From: Fontibacterium sp040404065
GTDB lineage: Bacteria > Pseudomonadota > Alphaproteobacteria > Pelagibacterales > Pelagibacteraceae
DNA: 18,052 nucleotides
Assembly (NCBI GenBank): GCA_040404065.1
Contig: JBBAJM010000004.1
Direction: 5' to 3' (one strand)
Shown one piece after another: positions 1-5,117 of the stretch. The translations under genes were made by a program, and so were the position numbers. Position 1 is the stretch's first letter; each line of letters opens with the position of its first letter. Under the pieces are notes generated by a model. It was given only the letters and a program-made list of their open reading frames with translations. It was not told the origin of the DNA and did not search any database.

Positions 1-60
1 ATCTCTTTTTTCTGTATCTCTTTTTTCTGTATCTCTTTTTTCTGTATCTCTTTTTTCCGT
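1..60. repeat. 15-bp tandem repeat, four copies
   Basis: The unit atctcttttttctgt occurs four times head to tail. The copy nearest position 60 has one T-to-C change. Read on the minus strand it encodes TEKRD. It continues to the first base of the window, so the true copy number is unknown. Confidence 0.9.
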
Positions 61-75
61 ATCACTTAGATCCAT
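1..75 (-). CDS. 5' end of a gene encoding a TEKRD-repeat protein (truncated by window edge)
   Basis: An ATG at 75 on the minus strand opens a frame that reads MDLSD followed by four exact TEKRD pentapeptides and runs off the left edge of the window. The DNA is a 15-bp tandem repeat (four units, the first-translated one differing at one base), and 15 bp keeps the frame, so the repeat reads as protein. The peptide is highly charged and would be disordered or helical. It lies divergent to the C11 peptidase gene, with 80 bp between the two ATGs. Only 25 codons are visible, so no function can be given. It could instead be a non-coding minisatellite, but the ATG sitting in frame directly before the repeat favours a gene. 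Confidence 0.55.
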   Translation of the reverse strand, partial: MDLSDTEKRDTEKRDTEKRDTEKRD

Positions 76-155
76 TTTATTATAATAAATTAAAAAAAAT
101 AAAAAATATGAATGAATTGTATTTTTTAATTTATTGATTATATATATTAATAACA
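76..155. promoter_or_regulatory. Divergent intergenic region with putative promoters
   Basis: An 80-bp, almost pure A/T segment lies between the ATG of the TEKRD gene (minus, 75) and that of the C11 peptidase (plus, 156). It must hold the 5' signals of both. No exact AAAATTGA octamer is present. A TATATATTAATAA stretch lies just before the plus-strand ATG. No finer element can be assigned. Confidence 0.4.
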
Positions 156-1157
156 ATGAAGAGTTGGTTTGTATTTTCACATATAACTGATAAAGATGAA
201 CATGAGGATTTTTACAAAAATTTTAAAAAATGTAGAAAGAATTTAGACATTAATACTAGTGTATATATCTTGAAAATATATGGTAAACGTTTAGCAAATA
301 TCATTTACATGACATCAAATGAAGAAATATTATTAAAAAAAAGCCAACAAAGAAATTATAGTAGAAAACGTTGGTTAGAAAATCTAGTTGATTTCATAAA
401 ACTTGATGCAAAGGATAGAAAAACTGATATAAAAGCTATATCGTATTATGGACATGGGGGATCTGTTGTTGTAGGTCCTTGGAATGATCCATTTTTAGGA
501 ATTTCAGAATTATTAGAGTATATAGTAAAACCATTTAATATTAAATTAATATCATATGATGCATGTTATATGGGAGGAATGACTTCAATATATGAAACTT
601 CATATTATTCTAAATTTGCATTAGCTAGTCCTAGTTGGCATCCAGATTTAAGTGTATCTACATTAAAAAATTTTGGTAAATTACCAAATACAAACGATGA
701 TAAAACATGGAAAAATTATACAAAAAATTTAGCTTGTGAATTTAAAAAAACAAATAAATATAAACCAAAATATAGTTGTTTAGTACCACTTGATTTGCGT
801 AAATTAAAAAATATTGTAAAAAAAATAAAAGTATTAAAATTAACAAGTGATACAGTCTTGAATTTATCTGATCCTCAACAATTTGATTTAGTTCTAAGTA
901 TAACTGATCAAAAAATAGCAAATGATATACAAAAAATAGTTATTAGTAATTTTTGTATCAATGAATGTCCAAAGAGAATACATGGAATAAGTATAAGAGA
1001 ACCAGATCCTAAAGATCTTTGGCATAAATATTTTATCAAAACAAAATGGTTTAAAATATTAAATAATATAGAAATCATTAATGATAAAAAAATTAAATTA
1101 AAACAACTTTTGGAAAAATCTAAAAAGAAAAATTTATCTTCAAAAGACTGTTTTTGA
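156..1157 (+). CDS. Clostripain-like (C11 family, caspase-fold) cysteine peptidase
   Basis: This 333-residue protein shows the two catalytic signatures of clan CD peptidases of the clostripain type. The His motif is YYGHGG (His100), preceded by a beta-strand-like segment (DIKAIS). The Cys motif is SYDACYMGGM (Asp135-Ala136-Cys137), which matches the DACLMG-type motif of C11 enzymes. Further family-like features follow in the expected order: an ASPSWHP segment near 157-163, where C11 proteins have their substrate-pocket ASE..P..GW region, and a VPLDLRKLKNIV segment near 210-221, resembling the S.iDL.kl stretch of the family. Such enzymes cut after basic residues; the specificity here is not readable. 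No signal peptide or membrane segment is seen, so it is probably cytoplasmic or packaged. The start is the first ATG after the promoter-like A/T region. The Lys-rich C-terminus ends shortly before the mobile element. The family call is from motifs only. Confidence 0.72.
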   Translation: MKSWFVFSHITDKDEHEDFYKNFKKCRKNLDINTSVYILKIYGKRLANIIYMTSNEEILLKKSQQRNYSRKRWLENLVDFIKLDAKDRKTDIKAISYYGHGGSVVVGPWNDPFLGISELLEYIVKPFNIKLISYDACYMGGMTSIYETSYYSKFALASPSWHPDLSVSTLKNFGKLPNTNDDKTWKNYTKNLACEFKKTNKYKPKYSCLVPLDLRKLKNIVKKIKVLKLTSDTVLNLSDPQQFDLVLSITDQKIANDIQKIVISNFCINECPKRIHGISIREPDPKDLWHKYFIKTKWFKILNNIEIINDKKIKLKQLLEKSKKKNLSSKDCF

Positions 1158-1158
1158 A

Positions 1159-1172
1159 TACTTATTAAAGTA
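1159..1172 (+). terminator. Small hairpin just after the peptidase stop codon
   Basis: TACTT and AAGTA form a 5-bp stem around a 4-base loop, starting two bases after the TGA. Mimivirus transcripts are known to end at hairpins, so this could be a 3'-end signal. In DNA this AT-rich a short stem can arise by chance. Confidence 0.3.
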
Positions 1173-1216
1173 CATTTATAATTTTTATCACCATGTTCAT
1201 CCAGTTCTATATTTTC

Positions 1217-1249
1217 TTTACACCCTTGAAGATTTAAAACGCCGGTTTT
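1217..1249 (+). repeat. Terminal inverted repeat, left end
   Basis: This 33-bp sequence is an exact reverse complement of 3371-3403. It contains the element end motif TACACCCTTGAAG and, inward, GCCGGTTTT, a GC-richer island than the surrounding DNA. The outermost TT/AA pair may be part of the target rather than of the element. Confidence 0.95.
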
Positions 1250-1304
1250 GAAACTGACATTTTATTTCAGCAAAGTTAGTTATGTAATCTTGAATTGCTT
1301 GCGC
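1221..1304 (-). ncRNA. Possible 3' guide-RNA (fRNA/omega-RNA) region of the Fanzor element
   Basis: The 84 bp from the Fanzor stop codon to the element end include the inverted repeat and its small hairpin. In TnpB and Fanzor systems the guide RNA scaffold commonly covers the end of the nuclease gene and the transposon end downstream of it, and the guide is read from the flanking DNA. If that holds here, the guide would be the minus-strand sequence just left of the element, starting AAAGAAAATATAGAACTGG. Position and orientation fit, but no conserved scaffold could be checked. Confidence 0.3.
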
Positions 1305-3050
1305 TCACAAGGTCTTTACTTTCGCGCTTACATTTGCCTTTTGAGCTAAGCTGGGTAAAGATTTATTCGTTCGCTTAAACGCCTCTGGTTTATCCATTTT
1401 ATTTAATGATACCATTAGCATTTTTAAGATATTCTTACAACCATTTATATCTCTATCAATAATCATTCCACACTCGTTGTTACAGCAACGGAGAACACTA
1501 TTGACTTTGACACCATTATAAGATACCTTTTCTGTTTCATTATGACATTTACAACATAATTTACTTGTTCTAAATTCATTTACATCTATCACTTTACACC
1601 ATTTTCGTAAATGTTTTTTAAGTTTTAGAACTGGACCACGTTTATGACCTCGTATAATTGAATCGTGTGGATTGCTCCAATCGCCAAATCCAACAACTAC
1701 TTTACTTGGTTCATTAATGGTTTGTTTTTTACTAATTAACTGACATAACTCATTTATCTTTTTCTTTTCTAAAATGTATTTTGTAAAATGCCATTTCCTA
1801 AATGGATTTTTGTAATGGAATTCTAACACTTTATCTAATTTATTTAGACAGTAACTAAGTTGCTTACAAAATTCAGTTATATCATTAGTTTTTCCAATAG
1901 GCATATTTCTTATATAACTCAATACCACTTCATCTTTATTGTAATGTCGTTTTTGCTTATCATTAATTCTGTTAATACCAGCATCGTGATAATAGCTTTT
2001 ACCTGAACAATCTATAATTGTGTCATTTTGATTATTACATCCAACAAATAACATTCTTAAACCAGGATCCAAAGCAATTAATTCTTGATTTTCATAAACA
2101 AATTCTTTTGGTTTTGATTTAACAATGTCATTTGTATTTGTTTTTTCTAAAAGAATACTTACACTCACACCATCTGTTAAAAATGAATGAAATTTCTTAT
2201 TAATTGTTTCAAATTTTTGTATATGAAAAAACTTGTTCCAATAACTTTTTGTATGCTTATCAAAGTGTTCTCTTTTGAAATTATCTAATTTTATGCTTAC
2301 TAAGATGTCTTTTATACCTGTTTTATCAATATTTATGTAATTCATAGTAAATCCATTCTTATTTGGTATTAATGAAAATAATCTTTTATTGTTTTGAATG
2401 TTAAAAGTCAAAATTTCATTATAAATTTTAAGAATTTTAGTTGTGTCTTTTTTGATAAACTTTTCATAAGGTGGTTTATTATCAAGAATAGTTCTATATT
2501 TCTTAACTATTTCATTTTCACCTTTGTAGTCTTTATCATAAACAGCTTTACAAATTTCATAAACAGTTTTATTATCAAGTTCGTATTTATCTTTAATGAA
2601 TCTACTAAACCGTTTATAAAAATTAAGAACGAGGTGATTAATAGTTGAAATAACCATTTGTTTATCTAAATAATTAATAATGCTTCCAAGGTTATCTCTA
2701 TAAGCAGGTTTATAATCTTTTGGTCTTTGTAATTTATAAATTTCAAAAGTTTTATTAAATGAAATTGTATTGTTGTTTTGAGATTTTTTAAGATACATTT
2801 CACTAACGTAACAAGAACATTTATAAAAGAAACTTTGATCTAAAACAGGTAAAACTTCACAGTCTCTAAAACATCTTAATAAATGTAAATTAGCAAATTT
2901 ATAAACTTCAAAAATTAGTTTATTTGAATTAAGAACGTGTTGATTAAGTTTTTGTTTAATGAAATTATTATTACAGAATTGATTAAGGGTGGATTTAACG
3001 ACAGTAAATTTGGAAGTATCAATGTTATCTGGATCAGGTGGTTCTTTCAT
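1305..3050 (-). CDS. Fanzor/TnpB-family RNA-guided nuclease
   Basis: This 581-residue protein has the C-terminal RuvC-like core and zinc ribbon of TnpB (OrfB). RuvC-I is LIALDPGLRMLF (Asp328). The RuvC-II segment is VVVGFGDWS (451-459), without the usual Glu. A Glu lies about 35-40 residues later in DVNEFRTSKLC (Glu492), the rearranged arrangement described for eukaryotic/viral Fanzors. The zinc ribbon has Cys499/Cys500-x-Cys502 and Cys522/Cys523-x-Cys527. RuvC-III is IIDRDINGCKNIL (Asp534). The 320-residue N-terminal part is longer than in most bacterial TnpB proteins, again as in Fanzors. The ATG at 3050 follows an A/T-rich leader and the stop is TGA. It is the only intact gene inside the 33-bp inverted repeats. 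The expected role is RNA-guided cutting of DNA at empty target sites, helping the element persist. The family call is strong; activity is untested. Confidence 0.88.
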   Translation of the reverse strand: MKEPPDPDNIDTSKFTVVKSTLNQFCNNNFIKQKLNQHVLNSNKLIFEVYKFANLHLLRCFRDCEVLPVLDQSFFYKCSCYVSEMYLKKSQNNNTISFNKTFEIYKLQRPKDYKPAYRDNLGSIINYLDKQMVISTINHLVLNFYKRFSRFIKDKYELDNKTVYEICKAVYDKDYKGENEIVKKYRTILDNKPPYEKFIKKDTTKILKIYNEILTFNIQNNKRLFSLIPNKNGFTMNYINIDKTGIKDILVSIKLDNFKREHFDKHTKSYWNKFFHIQKFETINKKFHSFLTDGVSVSILLEKTNTNDIVKSKPKEFVYENQELIALDPGLRMLFVGCNNQNDTIIDCSGKSYYHDAGINRINDKQKRHYNKDEVVLSYIRNMPIGKTNDITEFCKQLSYCLNKLDKVLEFHYKNPFRKWHFTKYILEKKKINELCQLISKKQTINEPSKVVVGFGDWSNPHDSIIRGHKRGPVLKLKKHLRKWCKVIDVNEFRTSKLCCKCHNETEKVSYNGVKVNSVLRCCNNECGMIIDRDINGCKNILKMLMVSLNKMDKPEAFKRTNKSLPSLAQKANVSAKVKTL

Positions 3051-3088
3051 TTATTATGAAATAATAAAATGAAAATAAATATTCATTT

Positions 3089-3319
3089 TCATTTTTTTTT
3101 TGTTTTCTCATAATATTCTTTTTGTTTTTGTCTAATTAATTCTTTATTTTGTTGGTAATGTACTTTAGCTCTTTCTTTATTTTTTTCGTTAAGTTTTTCT
3201 TTATTTTTTTCATAATATATTTTATTACAAGATGGATTAGTGTAGTTACTTAATCGGATTTTCAATAACTCATTTTATTCTTTTAATTTTTTAACTTGTT
3301 CTTCTAAATTTAGTTCCAT
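3089..3319 (-). pseudogene. Small coiled-coil passenger ORF with an in-frame stop
   Basis: From an ATG at 3319 the minus strand reads MELNLEEQVKKLKE, then a TAA at 3275-3277 (codon 15). It then continues in the same frame for 61 codons to a TGA at 3089-3091. The second part is Lys/Glu/Asn-rich, with repeated YYEKNKEKLNEKNKER-like heptads, so it was probably a short coiled-coil protein of about 76 residues. No ATG occurs after the internal stop that could rescue it. It lies inside the element, just upstream of and on the same strand as the Fanzor gene, ending 38 bp before its ATG. A single base change (for example GAA or CAA to TAA) would explain the break; a sequencing error is also possible. 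Function unknown. Confidence 0.7.
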
Positions 3320-3370
3320 TAATAATTGTAATTAAATTAATTTTAAATTAATTACGAGCGAAGCTAAGCG

Positions 3371-3403
3371 AAAACCGGCGTTTTAAATCTTCAAGGGTGT
3401 AAA
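3371..3403 (-). repeat. Terminal inverted repeat, right end
   Basis: Exact 33-bp reverse complement of 1217-1249. It begins AAAACCGGCGTTTT, itself a small hairpin (AAAAC / GTTTT), and ends GGGTGTA, giving the TA on the kinase side of the element. Confidence 0.95.
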
Positions 3404-3435
3404 AATTAACTGATATGATGTAAGGATTACGTACT

Positions 3436-4374
3436 TTATTGATTCCATTCTAATTTGTCATCTTTGTAGTTTCTTGACTTGTAAAGCTTGTAAAACATTT
3501 TTCTAAGAGCAGAATAGTGTGGTTTTTCATCAAAATCTAAATTTTTTACATATTTTAAAAATATAGTAAATTCCTTTGGCATTCCTGAACAAAGATCTTC
3601 GACTGAAATTTTATCCTTTTTTTCTCCTATTAATTCGTAACGTCTGTTCTTGTCCTTATTTTTTATTCCCTGCCACGGTAATTTTTCTTTATAAAGATAA
3701 ACAAGTAAATATCCAATTGATTCGAGGTCATCTTTTCTAGATTGTTCTCTTCCTTTATGCGAAGAGATGCTTGCATACCTAGCAGTTCCACAAAATTTTT
3801 TATTTTCGCAAAAAGGTATATGGTCACCATTGCGTTTAACGTATTTTTTAGATAATCCAAAATCTATACAAAATAATTTGGTTGGATCTGTCCCTTTACC
3901 TCCACCGTCTATGATGTTACCATGTCCTAGTGTAAAATTATCTGGTTTAATATCTCTGTGTATATATCCTTTACTATGTATGTGTTTTATAACAGATATC
4001 ATTGAAATAGCTAATGATATAACTGTTTTCATACTAAATTTTTTGTGTTTATTTAAAAGTTCTTCTAAAGAAGGTCCTAGTAAATCCATTACTATAATTT
4101 TTCTATCATTATTTTTTATAACTTTCATTTCTGCAACCCCATTTTCTCTATCTGATATATTTTTATATACTTTTGCTTCTTCTAATAAAGATTGAAGTCC
4201 ATCTCTTTCATCGTTTAATATTGGTATTTTTAAAGCGACTAATTCGCCTGTTTTTTTATTTTTTGCTTCAAAAACATCTCCAAAAGATCCAGAATTGATA
4301 TATTTTGTAATAGTATAACGATTAATATCTGTACCAATTAATTGATGTAATTTATCTAATTCTTTTTTATTCAT
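3436..4374 (-). CDS. Casein kinase 1-like serine/threonine protein kinase
   Basis: This 312-residue protein is a complete protein kinase domain. In order it shows the Gly-rich loop SGSFGDVF (28-35), the ATP-binding Lys in VALKI (Lys49), the catalytic loop YIHRDIKPDNF (Asp141, Lys143, Asn146) and the Mg-binding DFG (Asp171). The CK1 hallmarks GTARYASISSHKGREQSRKDDLES (196-219) and LPWQG (232-236) replace the APE motif of other kinases. All catalytic residues are present, so it should be active. CK1 enzymes prefer Ser/Thr near acidic or already phosphorylated residues. There is no membrane or long tail segment, and the length is close to a bare CK1 domain. Its ATG is preceded by an A/T-rich leader without AAAATTGA. 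Its 3' end lies 35 bp from the Fanzor element and is intact. CK1-like kinases are common in mimivirus relatives. Confidence 0.93.
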   Translation of the reverse strand: MNKKELDKLHQLIGTDINRYTITKYINSGSFGDVFEAKNKKTGELVALKIPILNDERDGLQSLLEEAKVYKNISDRENGVAEMKVIKNNDRKIIVMDLLGPSLEELLNKHKKFSMKTVISLAISMISVIKHIHSKGYIHRDIKPDNFTLGHGNIIDGGGKGTDPTKLFCIDFGLSKKYVKRNGDHIPFCENKKFCGTARYASISSHKGREQSRKDDLESIGYLLVYLYKEKLPWQGIKNKDKNRRYELIGEKKDKISVEDLCSGMPKEFTIFLKYVKNLDFDEKPHYSALRKMFYKLYKSRNYKDDKLEWNQ

Positions 4375-4473
4375 TAAATTTATATAGATAAAAAATTAAG
4401 ATAATAACCCACAAATAAAATTAATATTAAATTAATAATAAAATTAATATTAAAAATATCTTTAAATTGAAAT
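4375..4473. promoter_or_regulatory. Intergenic leader of the kinase gene with a 17-bp direct repeat
   Basis: This 99-bp A/T-rich spacer lies between the kinase ATG and the decayed collar gene. It contains ATAAAATTAATATTAAA twice (4415-4431 and 4438-4454); each copy includes the palindrome TTAATATTAA. It must contain the kinase promoter, but no known motif stands out. Confidence 0.35.
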
Positions 4474-5045
4474 TTAATGTAATGCATAAATAAATGTATT
4501 TGCAATAAATAATAATATCAAATGCTTGTCCAGAACCAGCAGCTGCAATTGTAATACCTGTTGTAGAAGTTCCTGTTGTAGTTGGTAAATCTGCATTGTC
4601 AGCAGCGCTATCTTGTGTAGTAAGAGTATTAACACCTTGATCATTTGTATTATTTGTATAACTATGTGAGTGACCATTATCTATTACTTCGTGAGTATGT
4701 GAAGGCATTTCAGTTGTAGTCATCGTGTGTGTTTCTGAACCTACAGTGTCACCAAGAGATCGATTTGTTAATCAGGAACCCTGACCAATACTACCAGAAA
4801 CTCTTCCTCTTGCATCAGGAATTTTAAAAGTAGTTGCATTGTTACTTCCAAAAGATACCCCTATTAAATGAAATAAAATATTATAAACTCCTCCCGTCAC
4901 AAATAATCCACCCATTGTGATCTTTTTGTGCAATTGATTGTTAAACATCTCCTATAATATTTGGTCTAATATATGTCCAATCATCAATTTCTTTGTTATA
5001 AATTTTTATAGCTCCATATTCTTTATACGTTAATCTGCTTTGCAT
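4474..5045 (-). pseudogene. Decayed phage-type tail-collar domain protein
   Basis: Joining frames on the minus strand reconstructs a protein of about 190 residues that is clearly a tail-collar domain. It runs from MQSRLTYKEYGAIKIYNK through HNGWIICDGRS, IGVSFGSNNATTFKIPDA, RGRV, GQGS-LTNRSLGDTVGSETH, EMPSHTH and GHSHSYT to TTGITIAAAGSGQAFDI and a terminal ANTFIYALH. Lesions are a TAA after IIGDV (4941-4943), a TAA after GRSL (4881-4883) with a frame change right there, a TGA where GQGSG is expected (4772-4774), and a second frame change near 4515 before the true C-terminus. Family members have Lys or Gly codons where these stops sit, so single-base changes explain them. A short open frame from 4723 covers only the C-terminal part and is not a credible gene. 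Collar proteins are fibre/receptor-binding parts; this virus appears to have lost this copy. Confidence 0.85.
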
Positions 5046-5117
5046 TGTATATATACCCAATATTTTTTTTCCGCACTAAAGTAATTTAAATATAAAATTT
5101 AATATAACTTTAATAAT
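5046..5117. promoter_or_regulatory. Divergent intergenic region, collar pseudogene and nuclease gene
   Basis: These 72 bp of A/T-rich DNA separate the ancestral ATG of the collar gene (minus) from the ATG of the PDDEXK gene (plus). A run AAATATAAAATTTAATATAA lies 13-32 bp before the plus-strand ATG and could be TATA-like. No exact AAAATTGA is present. Confidence 0.35.

Larger units (their letters stand above)
1219..3401 (-). mobile_element. Fanzor-bearing transposable element with 33-bp inverted repeats and TA flanks
   Basis: The two ends are perfect inverted copies (1217-1249 and 3371-3403). Each end has TA immediately outside the motif CACCCTTGAAG, so the element proper would be 1221-3399 with a duplicated TA target at 1219-1220 and 3400-3401. 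TA target duplication is typical of Tc1/mariner/IS630-type transposition. Inside are a Fanzor-family nuclease and a small broken coiled-coil ORF, both on the minus strand, and no recognisable transposase. The element therefore probably depends on a transposase encoded elsewhere. It lies between the C11 peptidase and the CK1-like kinase gene and leaves both intact. The boundaries are seen directly; the transposition class is inferred from the ends. Confidence 0.85.

Noticed and set aside
1..60. CRISPR-like array or telomeric repeat
   Set aside because: Units are contiguous without spacers and translate in frame from an adjacent ATG.
2394..2648. Plus-strand open frame inside the Fanzor gene, and similar F/I-rich frames opposite topoisomerase II (9283-10644) and the kinase (3767-4195)
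   Set aside because: Their Phe/Ile/Asn-rich composition is typical of antisense shadows of Lys/Glu-rich genes, and none has a recognisable motif.
1219..3401. IS607 or IS200/IS605 insertion sequence
   Set aside because: No serine recombinase or Y1 transposase is present, and the perfect terminal inverted repeats with TA flanks do not fit these families.
4427..4723. A stand-alone 98-residue gene starting MTTTEMPSHTH
   Set aside because: The frame is only the C-terminal part of the collar domain after a nonsense mutation, its tail is out of the family frame, and the upstream homologous sequence shows where the real gene began.
4474..5045. Alternative genetic code or programmed readthrough as explanation for in-frame stops in the collar gene and the Fanzor passenger ORF
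   Set aside because: Intact genes here end at TGA (peptidase, Fanzor, nuclease, topoisomerase) and TAA (kinase, fibre), so neither codon is reassigned. The collar gene also has frame changes, which recoding of stops would not explain.
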